From Streptomyces poriferorum (lineage in GTDB: Bacteria; Actinomycetota; Actinomycetes; Streptomycetales; Streptomycetaceae), in NCBI RefSeq assembly GCF_019399235.1, contig NZ_JAELVH010000082.1, positions 1 through 46,215 on the forward strand: a stretch of 46,215 nt of DNA, given 5' to 3'. Both the position numbers and the translations under genes were made by a program. Below are positions 24,495 through 31,343 of this stretch, one piece after another. Every line of letters begins with the position of its first letter. Within the stretch, counting starts at the first letter, position 1. Under the pieces are notes generated by a model. It saw nothing but the letters and a program-made list of their open reading frames with translations. It had not been told where the DNA came from and did no database searches.

Positions 24495-25136
24495 ATGGCA
24501 GAGACACACACCGACGGGCGGATCGCACGCGGGAACCAGACGCGGCAGCTGGTCCTCAAACGTGCTGTGGAGATCGCCTCCGTCGAAGGTCTGGAGGGGC
24601 TCTCGCTGGGACGCCTCTCGACCGAGCTGAAGCTCAGCAAGAGCGGCGTGTTCGCCCTGTTCGGCTCCAAGGAGGACCTGCAGCTCGCCACGGTCCGGGC
24701 GGCCATCAAGGTCTACCTGGAGCACGTCGTGCAGCCGGCCCGCGACCTGCCCCCGGGGCTCGACCGCCTGTGGCAGGTGTGCACCGGCTGGCTCGACTAC
24801 TCGCGGCGGCGGGTCTTCCCCGGCGGCTGCTTCTTCTACTCGGTCACGGCCGAGTACGACGCCCGCGAGGGCAAGGTCCACGACACGCTCGCCTCGGCCC
24901 GCGCCAACTGGTTCACCTTCGTCGAACAGACCGTGGGCGAAGCGCAGCAGTCGGGCGAGGTCGAGAAGGAGGCCGACGCGGCCCAGCTCACGTTCGAGCT
25001 CGTCGCGCTGATGGAGATGGCGAACGCCGAATCCGTCCTGCACAACGAGTTCACCTGCTACGACAAGGCATCCAAGGGCATCCTGAACCGCCTGCGCGCC
25101 GTGGCGACCGACGCATCGATGCTCCCCGCCTCCTGA
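24495..25136 (+). CDS. TetR-family regulator, candidate cluster regulator
   Basis: A 213-residue TetR protein. The DNA-binding domain covers residues about 10-60: GNQTRQLVLKRAVEIASVEG, then LSLGRLSTELKLSKSGVFALFGSKEDLQ (recognition helix SKSGVFALF; only landmarks of this stretch are cited). The C-terminal domain begins LQLATVRAAIKVYL and contains FPGGCFFYSVTAEYDAREG, a pattern common in TetR proteins of the TetR_C_6 type. I chose the ATG at 24495; a TTG at 24483 would add four residues. It is divergent from FAAL1, and sites B and C lie between them. The same motif is found at three other promoters, making this protein the best candidate for regulator of the whole region. The ligand is unknown; an acyl compound or the pathway product is possible. 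Confidence 0.88.
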   Translation: MAETHTDGRIARGNQTRQLVLKRAVEIASVEGLEGLSLGRLSTELKLSKSGVFALFGSKEDLQLATVRAAIKVYLEHVVQPARDLPPGLDRLWQVCTGWLDYSRRRVFPGGCFFYSVTAEYDAREGKVHDTLASARANWFTFVEQTVGEAQQSGEVEKEADAAQLTFELVALMEMANAESVLHNEFTCYDKASKGILNRLRAVATDASMLPAS

Positions 25137-25147
25137 CCCCACGACGA

Positions 25148-25184
25148 CCCTCCCCCCGCCATGGCGGCAGCGGGGCGTGGAGGG
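25148..25184. terminator. Hairpin between convergent TetR and FabI genes
   Basis: CCCTCC (25148-25153) pairs with GGAGGG (25179-25184), and inside it CCCCGC pairs with GCGGGG. The stem has a small bulge and no T-tract. Its position between two convergent genes supports a terminator. Confidence 0.5.
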
Positions 25185-25200
25185 GCCGCCGCGGACGGCC

Positions 25201-25980
25201 TCATGCCCCGATGGCGTGCACCCCTCCGTCGACGTGCACGATCTCGCCCGTCGTCCGGGGGAACCAGTCCGAGAGCAGCGCGACGACTCCACGGGCCGCC
25301 GGCTCGGGGTCGGACAGGTCCCAGCCGATGGGCGAGCGCGTGTTCCACACTTCGCGGAACGTCTCGAACCCCGGGATGGACTTGGCCGCCATCGTCTTGA
25401 CCGGCCCCGCCGCGACCAGGTTGCAGCGGATGCCCCGCGGCCCGAGATCCCGGGCGACATAGCGCGAGGTGGACTCCAGGGCCGCCTTGGCCACCCCCAT
25501 CCAGTCGTACGCGGGCCAGGCGGTCTGCGCGTCGAAGTCCAGCCCCACGATCGACCCGCCCCGCTCCTCCATCAGGGGCAGACAGGCCACGGCCAGGGCC
25601 TTCAGCGAGTACGCGGACACCTCGACGGCGGTCGCGACGGAATCCCAGCCGGTCTCCAGGAAGTTGCCCCCGAGCGCGTCCTGCGGCGCGAAGGCGATGG
25701 AGTGCACCACACCGTCGAGGCGGGCGTCCTGGCCGACGCTCTCCCGGATCCGGTCCGCGAGGCTGTCGAGGTGCCCCTTGTCCTGGACGTCGAGCTCGAT
25801 CAGGGGCGCCGGCCGGGGCAGGCGCTTGGCGATGCGTTCGACCAGGCTGAGCCGGCCGTACCCGGTGAGGACCACCTCGGCGCCCTGCTCCTGGGCGAGC
25901 CGGGCGGTGTGAAAGGCGATCGAGGACTCCATCAGGACCCCGGTCACCAGAACGCGCTTGCCGGCGAGTATTCCGCTCAT
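25201..25980 (-). CDS. fabI: Enoyl-ACP reductase FabI (InhA-like)
   Basis: A 259-residue short-chain dehydrogenase that reduces the trans-2-enoyl-ACP double bond with NADH in fatty acid synthesis. The N terminus GKRVLVTGVLMESSIAFHTA is the atypical nucleotide-binding motif of FabI/InhA enzymes. Other family stretches are VVHSIAFAPQDALG, then GLDFDAQTAWPAYDWMGVAKAALE with the catalytic Tyr and Lys (Y-x6-K), and the closing GEIVHVDGGVHAIGA. Its ATG overlaps the stop of the upstream hydrolase gene (ATGA). Streptomyces normally has a housekeeping fabI with fabG elsewhere, so a copy inside this cluster under a cluster-type operator is unusual. It could saturate a pathway acyl chain or be a resistant duplicate target. 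The sequence alone does not decide. Confidence 0.93.
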   Translation of the reverse strand: MSGILAGKRVLVTGVLMESSIAFHTARLAQEQGAEVVLTGYGRLSLVERIAKRLPRPAPLIELDVQDKGHLDSLADRIRESVGQDARLDGVVHSIAFAPQDALGGNFLETGWDSVATAVEVSAYSLKALAVACLPLMEERGGSIVGLDFDAQTAWPAYDWMGVAKAALESTSRYVARDLGPRGIRCNLVAAGPVKTMAAKSIPGFETFREVWNTRSPIGWDLSDPEPAARGVVALLSDWFPRTTGEIVHVDGGVHAIGA

Positions 25981-26834
25981 CCCGTTGCCACCTCGGTCTT
26001 CCGTCCGGCCTCCGTGACGTCGGAGGTCATGAAGTTCGCTATTTCGTCGACGACTTGGGGCGCGCCGAGAATGCGCCGGTGCCCGAACCTGCGGGTCGTG
26101 ACCAGGCGGGCACCGAAAGCCTCGGCGACCCGCCTCCCCTGGCCGGCGTCGACCATGCCGTCCTCCTCGTCATGGATGACGAGAAGCGGGATCCGCACGC
26201 TCGCGGCCTCGTGGAAGACCGAGAAGCGGGTCCACATGTCCGCCTCGCCCGGGTACACATCCCGTTCGATACGCCCCCGGAGCTCCTCCTTGAGATGCGG
26301 CTCGAGCCCCATCCCGGTGCTGAACGCGTCGACGAGGTACGTGAAGTCGGGGACCGTGCTGATCGCCACGATCCGGCCGGCGCGCACCCCGTGACGCAGG
26401 GAGAAGAAGGTCGCGGTGACACCGAAGGAGTGCGCCACGACAGCCTCGAAATCCCCGTGCACACGGTGGAGTTCGGTGATGATGTCGCGGTACTCCAGCA
26501 GGGTCGTGGAGTCTCCGGTGGCCTCTCCGTGGCCCGGCGCGTCGAAGGACACCGGGCTGTAGCCCAGCTCCAGCAGCCGGGCGACGGCCTTCGCGTAGCG
26601 CGATGCCCGCGACTCCCAGCCGTGGACGAGGAGCACCGGGCGCTCGCCGCTGCCCCAGCGGTAGACGACCGCCACCTTGCCGTTGACGGTCAGCTCGCTC
26701 GTCCGCGCGCTCTCGATGGCCGCGCGCTCGTCGGGCCGGGTCCTGCTGCGGCCTTTCGGCCGCCGGAAGAGATCGAAGACCTCCTCGCCCCTGTCACTCA
26801 GGGCCGCACCTACGACTGCCGTAGCGGGATCCAT
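25977..26834 (-). CDS. Alpha/beta hydrolase (paralogue of the 8.8-kb hydrolase)
   Basis: A 285-residue alpha/beta hydrolase. Landmarks: VLLVHGWESRASR, SPVSFDAPGHGE, nucleophile elbow VVAHSFGVTA (A-x-S-x-G), an acid near IHDEEDGMVD and the His in RRFGHRRILG. It aligns along its length with the hydrolase at 8843-9778 but lacks that protein's N-terminal extension and acidic tail. The ATG has GGAGGG six bases upstream, and operator site D lies 40 bp before it. It is coupled to FabI by a 4-bp overlap, suggesting the two act on the same acyl intermediate. A thioesterase or esterase role is an inference. Confidence 0.85.
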   Translation of the reverse strand: MDPATAVVGAALSDRGEEVFDLFRRPKGRSRTRPDERAAIESARTSELTVNGKVAVVYRWGSGERPVLLVHGWESRASRYAKAVARLLELGYSPVSFDAPGHGEATGDSTTLLEYRDIITELHRVHGDFEAVVAHSFGVTATFFSLRHGVRAGRIVAISTVPDFTYLVDAFSTGMGLEPHLKEELRGRIERDVYPGEADMWTRFSVFHEAASVRIPLLVIHDEEDGMVDAGQGRRVAEAFGARLVTTRRFGHRRILGAPQVVDEIANFMTSDVTEAGRKTEVATG

Positions 26835-26873
26835 TCCACGCCCTCCAGATCGATCATCATGCGGCGAGATGTT

Positions 26874-26891
26874 AGCACGATCGTTCGCTCA
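26874..26891. promoter_or_regulatory. Operator-like site D (hydrolase-FabI promoter)
   Basis: AGCACGATCGTTCGCTCA, preceded by GTT as in the other strong copies. It sits 40 bp upstream of the minus-strand hydrolase gene and shares the AGCACGATCGTTCG core with site B. Confidence 0.7.
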
Positions 26892-26926
26892 TATTTACAG
26901 CCGGCACGCTCACGGGACTAGAAAAC

Positions 26927-26944
26927 TGCACGGACGGTCGTGCT
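26927..26944. promoter_or_regulatory. Operator-like site E (FAAL2 operon promoter)
   Basis: TGCACGGACGGTCGTGCT, whose reverse complement is AGCACGACCGTCCGTGCA. Five of the six arm bases pair, and the AAC that follows matches site A. It is 39 bp before the ATG of the first gene of the plus-strand operon. Confidence 0.7.
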
Positions 26945-26982
26945 AACGTCTGCCCAGTCCACTCTCCCCCTTGGAGGTCGGT

Positions 26983-27156
26983 ATGACGCTCCCGCACCCC
27001 TCTCCCCGCACGGGCGAAGTGATCGACACGGGCCCCGGCCCGAACCAGTGGATCAAGGACCATCTGGACGGCCTGATCGACGCGCAGCTCCTGACGGACT
27101 GCCCCGCGCCCGTCCCCGCCACCACACCGGAGCTCGAGAAGGGGCTGCTGCCATGA
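26983..27156 (+). CDS. 57-residue protein of unknown function
   Basis: A small first gene of the FAAL2 operon. The ATG has GGAGG five bases upstream, and its stop overlaps the ATG of the patatin-like gene (ATGA), so it is very probably translated. The sequence is hydrophilic with Pro-rich ends (LPHPSPRTGEVIDTGPGPN) and a short amphipathic middle, QWIKDHLDGLIDAQLL. It has no membrane segment, Cys cluster or leader-peptide signature that I recognise. It could be a partner of the patatin-like protein, or serve only to couple translation. Confidence 0.7.
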   Translation: MTLPHPSPRTGEVIDTGPGPNQWIKDHLDGLIDAQLLTDCPAPVPATTPELEKGLLP

Positions 27157-28103
27157 CCGACGCGGACACCACGGAGCGCATCGGCATCGCCGTCGCCTCG
27201 GGCATGCTCAAGGGCGTGTACAGCCACGGAGTGCTGTCGGCCTTCGAGGCACGCGGGCTGCGCGCGGACGTGTACGGCACCGCCTCGTCCTCCGGCCTGT
27301 CCGGTGGTCTCGCCGCGACCGGCCGGGCGGTGGAGGTCGGCGTGGACTACTGGATCGGCGCCGCCCGGGCCGCGACCGAGAAGGGCATGAGCAGCGTCGC
27401 GCTCGACAGCATCAAGGAGCACGGTCCCGCGATGCGCGAGGGGCTCTTCCGCCCCGGGGCCCCCGAGTTCCTCCTCGCCACCAGCAAGGTCACCAACGCG
27501 GAGGCGGCGGAGGTCACCCAGGGCCCGGAGGCCAAGGCGCTCGGCAAGCAGCTCCTGCGCAACATCTTCACCGGGGACCGGAGCTGGGTCGAGAAGAACC
27601 TGTCCGCTGCCGTGTTCTCCTCCCACGCCGCGGCCGGTGGCGCGGAGCTCCGGCTGACGGCGGACAACTACGAAGCGGTCTCCTACGCCTCGACGCGCAT
27701 GCTGCACGCCTGGGCCGTGCCCGCCGAGGTCGACGGGGAGGCCTACGTGGACGCGTCGTACACCTGCGCCTGTCCGGCGCGGGAGGTCGCGGCCAAGGGC
27801 GTCGACGTGCTCATCGCGATCGGCAGCGACCCCTTCCCGCTCTTCCGCGACCTGTACGCCTCCGAGGAGATCGCCGACGGCTCCGTCCTGGACGAGGCCC
27901 GGGTCCTGGTGATCAAACCGGACGACGACCTCAAGCTGCTGGGCGTCGACTACGCCGCGGCGACCCCGGAGGGCCTGGTCAAGGCCTACGAACTCGGTCT
28001 CGACGCCGGACACCTCTTCCTGGACCGGCACGCCGGACTGCTCACCGCGGCCGCCGCGGGGCAGACCGTCATACCGGACACGGCCGTGAAGGACCTGCCG
28101 TGA
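27153..28103 (+). CDS. Patatin-like acyl hydrolase
   Basis: A 316-residue patatin-like protein. The N terminus GIAVASGMLKGVYSHGVLSAFEARG matches the patatin oxyanion loop and following helix (only the landmark GMLKGVYSHGVL is needed). The nucleophile region is YGTASSSGLSGGLAA, where either A-S-S-S-G or G-L-S-G-G could be the elbow. A VDASYTC stretch stands where patatins have the catalytic Asp-Gly, here Asp-Ala. Patatins hydrolyse acyl esters of lipids with a Ser-Asp dyad. Its start overlaps the 57-residue gene and its stop overlaps the ferredoxin start. It could free a fatty acid for FAAL2 from membrane lipid, or edit the product. The altered elbow leaves activity uncertain. Confidence 0.72.
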   Translation: MTDADTTERIGIAVASGMLKGVYSHGVLSAFEARGLRADVYGTASSSGLSGGLAATGRAVEVGVDYWIGAARAATEKGMSSVALDSIKEHGPAMREGLFRPGAPEFLLATSKVTNAEAAEVTQGPEAKALGKQLLRNIFTGDRSWVEKNLSAAVFSSHAAAGGAELRLTADNYEAVSYASTRMLHAWAVPAEVDGEAYVDASYTCACPAREVAAKGVDVLIAIGSDPFPLFRDLYASEEIADGSVLDEARVLVIKPDDDLKLLGVDYAAATPEGLVKAYELGLDAGHLFLDRHAGLLTAAAAGQTVIPDTAVKDLP

Positions 28104-28450
28104 CACATGTGGTCACCGAGCAGTGCGTCCACTGCAAGTTCACGGAGTGCATCACCTACTGTCCCGTCGCCTGCTTCCGTGAGGGCGGGACGTTCCTCGT
28201 CATCGATCCCGAGGAGTGCATCGACTGCGGGAACTGCGTCGAGGCGTGCCCCGCCGACGCGATCTACCCGGAGGACGAACTGCCCCCCGAGCTCATGCCG
28301 GCCCTGGAGTGGAACGCCCGGCTCTCGGCCGGACTCCCCCTGGCCACCACGCGCGTGCAACCGCTGCCCGACGGCGAGAAGTGGCTGGGGATGCCCGGCA
28401 AGTGGGCATCGCTTCCGGCGGAACAGGCTCCCGGTGTTCCCAGCCGGTGA
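28100..28450 (+). CDS. Ferredoxin, two-cluster (7Fe/8Fe) bacterial type
   Basis: A 116-residue ferredoxin with the FdxA-like pattern. The first cluster region is CVHCKFTECITYCPVACF (Cys9, 12, 17, 21, 25), and the second is ECIDCGNCVEACPADAIYPE. The C-terminal 50 residues form the usual extension of actinobacterial 7Fe ferredoxins. The GTG start overlaps the patatin stop (GTGA), and its own end overlaps the FAAL2 start by 17 bp. It would supply electrons to a redox partner. No P450 is encoded in the window; the acyl-ACP desaturase at 45175-46167 is a di-iron enzyme that needs a ferredoxin, so it is the best partner here. The two dehydrogenase-like flavoproteins are alternatives. Confidence 0.9.
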   Translation: MTHVVTEQCVHCKFTECITYCPVACFREGGTFLVIDPEECIDCGNCVEACPADAIYPEDELPPELMPALEWNARLSAGLPLATTRVQPLPDGEKWLGMPGKWASLPAEQAPGVPSR

Positions 28451-30218
28451 CCACAGCCTCGCCTCGCTGCTGCGTGAGCGGGCACAGCGGCAGCCCGATG
28501 TCGTCGCCTACCGGTTCGTCGGCGAGGACGGATCGGCCGAGGAGATCACCTACGGCGAGCTCCACCGGCGGGCCCTGGCGGTCTCGGCGAGCCTTCTGGA
28601 AGCCACCCGGGGGCGGCCCGACCCGGCGCTGCTGCTCTTCGCGCCGGGCCTCGACTACCTCGCGGGCCTGTTCGGCTGCTTCTGCGCGGGCGTGCCCGCG
28701 GTGCCCGCGTTCCCGCCGGACCCGGCCCGCCTGACACGTACGCTGCCGCGGCTCGCCGCGATCATCCGGGACACCGGATCCGATGTCGTCCTGACCACCT
28801 CGGACATCGCGCCCCTGATGACGGACTGGCTGGCGACGACGCTCGACGGCCGCGCTCCCCGCCTGATCACGACCGACGCCCCGGCCGGGGCGGACGCCGG
28901 GATCGGCGCCGAAGGGCCGTCTCCGGCGATCCCTCCGGACCGCCTCGCGCTGCTCCAGTACACCTCCGGCTCGACGGCGCTCCCACGTGGCGTCATGCTC
29001 AGCCACGCCCAGCTGCTGGCCAACTGCCGGGAGATCGAGCGCGGGTTCGGAATCCACCCGGGCAGCTCGGGAGGCCTCTGGCTGCCGCCGTACCACGACA
29101 TGGGACTGATCGGCGGCCTCCTCACCCCGCTGTACGCCGGGATACCGGTGACGCTCATGTCGCCGGTGACCTTTCTGCGCCGCCCGCTGTCCTGGCTGCG
29201 CATGCTGTCCCGGTACGGCGCGACGATCACCGGAGCCCCGAACTTCGCGTACGACCTCTGTGTCCGGCGGGCGACGGACGACGATGTGGCGGGCCTCGAC
29301 CTGTCCGGCGTCGAGCTCTCCTTCACGGGTGCCGAGCCGGTGCGCCCCGAGACGATGGCACGGTTCACGGAGCGCTTCGGACCGAGCGGCTTCCGGGGCG
29401 AGTCCTTCTATCCCTGCTACGGCCTCGCCGAGGCCACGCTGTTCGTGACCGGCGGCAAACCGCTGGACGGCTGGCGCTCGGTGGAGGTAGCCCGGGACGC
29501 GCTGGAGACACAGGGCACGGCCGCACCCGCCGGACCGGCACAGAGCTCCCGTTCGCTGGTCGGCTGCGGCCACCCCGGCCCCGGCACCCGGCTGCTGATC
29601 GCCGACCCGGACACCCGTGAGCCGCTGGCGGACGGCACGGTCGGCGAGATCTGGGTCGACTCGCCCGGTGTCGCCGACGGCTACTGGCGGCGCCCGCAGG
29701 AGAGCGCCGAGACGTTCGGCGCGACGACGGTGACCGGGGACGGCCCGTACCTGCGCACCGGCGACCTCGGGTTCGTCCGCAGCGGCGAGCTCTTCGTGGC
29801 GGGACGCCTGAAGGACCTGGTCATCGTCAACGGCCGCAACCTCGACCCGGTCGACATCGAGCGGGTCTGCGAGGCCGGGGTCCCCGGAATCCGCCGCAAC
29901 TGCGGAGCCGCGTTCGCGGTGGAGGACACCGCGGGAGGAACCGAGCGGCTGGTGGTGGTCTACGAGGCCGACGCCGGCGACGAGGAACGGTACCGGGCGG
30001 CCGTCGACGGCATCCGGCGGGCGGTGTCACGGGAGTTGAGCGTCCCGCCGCACGCCGTCGTCCTGACGGCGCCGCGGAGCATCCCCAAGACCTCCAGCGG
30101 CAAGGTGCAGCGCTGGCTGGCGCGCCGGGCCTACCTCGCCGGTGAACTCCAGGAACTCGCCCGCTGGCAGGCACCCACCCGCAACAGCAACGGCACCGAC
30201 GAAGGGACCGGCCGGTGA
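28434..30218 (+). CDS. Fatty acyl-AMP ligase FAAL2
   Basis: A 594-residue FAAL. Motifs in order: LLFAPGLDYLAGLFGCFCAG, P-loop QYTSGSTALPRGVMLSH, LPPYHDMGLIGGLL, GAPNFAYDLCVRR, FTGAEPVRPETM, YPCYGLAEATLFVTGG, LRTGDLGFV, GRLKDLVIVNGRNLDPVDIE, and the catalytic Lys in PKTSSGKVQRW. All are intact, unlike FAAL1. The only suitable in-frame start I see is a GTG at 28434, inside the ferredoxin end; no ATG is available. It activates a fatty acid for transfer to an ACP, and the stand-alone ACP at 33401 in the same operon is the obvious acceptor. Its 3' end overlaps the ubiquitin-like gene. The native chain length cannot be read. Confidence 0.9.
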   Translation: MFPAGDHSLASLLRERAQRQPDVVAYRFVGEDGSAEEITYGELHRRALAVSASLLEATRGRPDPALLLFAPGLDYLAGLFGCFCAGVPAVPAFPPDPARLTRTLPRLAAIIRDTGSDVVLTTSDIAPLMTDWLATTLDGRAPRLITTDAPAGADAGIGAEGPSPAIPPDRLALLQYTSGSTALPRGVMLSHAQLLANCREIERGFGIHPGSSGGLWLPPYHDMGLIGGLLTPLYAGIPVTLMSPVTFLRRPLSWLRMLSRYGATITGAPNFAYDLCVRRATDDDVAGLDLSGVELSFTGAEPVRPETMARFTERFGPSGFRGESFYPCYGLAEATLFVTGGKPLDGWRSVEVARDALETQGTAAPAGPAQSSRSLVGCGHPGPGTRLLIADPDTREPLADGTVGEIWVDSPGVADGYWRRPQESAETFGATTVTGDGPYLRTGDLGFVRSGELFVAGRLKDLVIVNGRNLDPVDIERVCEAGVPGIRRNCGAAFAVEDTAGGTERLVVVYEADAGDEERYRAAVDGIRRAVSRELSVPPHAVVLTAPRSIPKTSSGKVQRWLARRAYLAGELQELARWQAPTRNSNGTDEGTGR

Positions 30219-30481
30219 TCATCAAGGTCAGGGGCGTACTGCTCCGCTTCACGGAGTACGAGAACGAGATCGAGGTCGGCGGCGGGACCGTGCGGGCCGG
30301 TCTGACCGCGCTGACCGAGCGCTATCCCCGCCTGGGCGAGGTGCTGCTCGACCGGACGGGCGAGGTGCGCCCGACGCATCTGATCGCCCTCAACGGCGAA
30401 CGGCTCACGAAGAACGAGTTGGAGCGCGCCGCCGCCGAGGACGACCGGGTCGACATCGTCACCGCGGTCTCCGGCGGCTGA
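30215..30481 (+). CDS. MoaD/ThiS-like ubiquitin-fold protein ending in Gly-Gly
   Basis: An 88-residue beta-grasp protein: MIIKVRGVLLRFTEYENEIE, then TVRAGLTALTERYP, an IALNGERL strand typical of MoaD, a DDRVDIVTAV strand and the terminal SGG. MoaD/ThiS-type proteins are activated at the C-terminal Gly-Gly by an E1-like enzyme and carry sulfur as a thiocarboxylate. The GTG start overlaps the FAAL2 stop (GTGA). No E1-like (MoeB/ThiF) or sulfurtransferase gene is in the window, so a housekeeping one would be required. A direct role beside an acyl-AMP ligase is unusual. Confidence 0.85.
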   Translation: MIIKVRGVLLRFTEYENEIEVGGGTVRAGLTALTERYPRLGEVLLDRTGEVRPTHLIALNGERLTKNELERAAAEDDRVDIVTAVSGG

Positions 30482-30488
30482 GACCGCG

Positions 30489-31343
30489 ATGCCACGCAGC
30501 TCCACGTACGAGGCCGTTCTCGACGCGAGCCTCTTCACCCCGGCCCAGTTGCAGCCCACCGCCGTCGGACGGCTCGCCTTCCAGGCGGGCACCCGCTGGA
30601 TGCGCGACCACGTGTGCAGCCACCGCACCCTGGTGCATGAGCACCGGGTCGGATTCGTGCTGTGGTCATGGCAGTTGGAGTACGTCCACCCGCTGCGGTT
30701 CCTCGACGCCGACGAGGCGCGCGTCGAGGTGACCGCGCGTGTCCGCGGCCCGCGCGCCTCGCAGCTGGAGGTGGAGATGACCCTCGAAGGCCCGTCCGGT
30801 GTCGCGGTGCGCACGCGGGCCGCTTCGGTGCCGCTGCGGCTCAGCGGCGACGAGGCGCTCTCCGGCGCGCCCCGGCTGCTGCCCGACGCTCTCGCCGGCG
30901 CCTTCCACGACGACGAGACCGAGCGCACCCCGCACCGTTCGCGGATCCGCGCCATGCGCGCCGGGTTCGCGCGGGACGGCGAGCAACTCGCCTCGGGGAG
31001 AACGCACTTCCGGGTGCACCGGCACCACTGCGAAGTCGCCGACCAGTGGTACTGGGCCGAGACGCTCGGGTTCGCCGCCGGTGCCCGCGAGGAGCTCGTG
31101 ATGCGGCACGGCAAGGCGCTTCCCGGGCTGCGACGCGCGCTGGCCGCGCCGCTGCGCCGGGTGGACGTGACATGGCTGCGCGCCGGCCAGTTCCGGGATC
31201 TGTTCGAGCTCCGCACGACCGCCCACCAGGTCGGGGATGAGCTCGCGTTCGTCCATGAACTGTGGCTCGCGGATGACGAGGGCGGGATCGGGAGCGGGAT
31301 CGAGGACGGCGGACCGTACGCCGTCGTGGTGGAGCGCATATGA
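30489..31343 (+). CDS. Probable hot-dog-fold protein (thioesterase/dehydratase-like)
   Basis: A 284-residue protein I recognise only by fold-like pattern. An N-terminal half (AGTRWMRDHVCSHR, GFVLWSWQLEYVHPLRFLDADE, then alternating strands RVEVTARVRG and LEVEMTLEGPSG) and a C-terminal half (SGRTHFRVHRHHCEVADQWYW, RRVDVTWLRAGQFRDLFEL, ELAFVHELWLA) each look like a hot-dog domain, suggesting a double hot-dog thioesterase or dehydratase-like protein. In the operon it could release or edit acyl chains on the ACP. The start ATG follows the ubiquitin-like stop by seven bases, with no strong ribosome site. Its stop overlaps the next ATG. Confidence 0.6.
   Translation: MPRSSTYEAVLDASLFTPAQLQPTAVGRLAFQAGTRWMRDHVCSHRTLVHEHRVGFVLWSWQLEYVHPLRFLDADEARVEVTARVRGPRASQLEVEMTLEGPSGVAVRTRAASVPLRLSGDEALSGAPRLLPDALAGAFHDDETERTPHRSRIRAMRAGFARDGEQLASGRTHFRVHRHHCEVADQWYWAETLGFAAGAREELVMRHGKALPGLRRALAAPLRRVDVTWLRAGQFRDLFELRTTAHQVGDELAFVHELWLADDEGGIGSGIEDGGPYAVVVERI

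Noticed and set aside
20752..24630. Very long open frame (1292 codons) on the plus strand across the PKS and FAAL1 genes.
   Set aside because: It is the antisense shadow of genuine coding sequence in GC-rich DNA; it has Arg/Gly/Pro-rich composition, no recognisable domain and spans two real genes and their promoter.
30215..30481. Reading the ubiquitin-like gene as molybdopterin synthase MoaD.
   Set aside because: There is no MoaE or other molybdenum-cofactor gene nearby, and translational coupling to FAAL2 points to a cluster role; only the fold assignment is kept.
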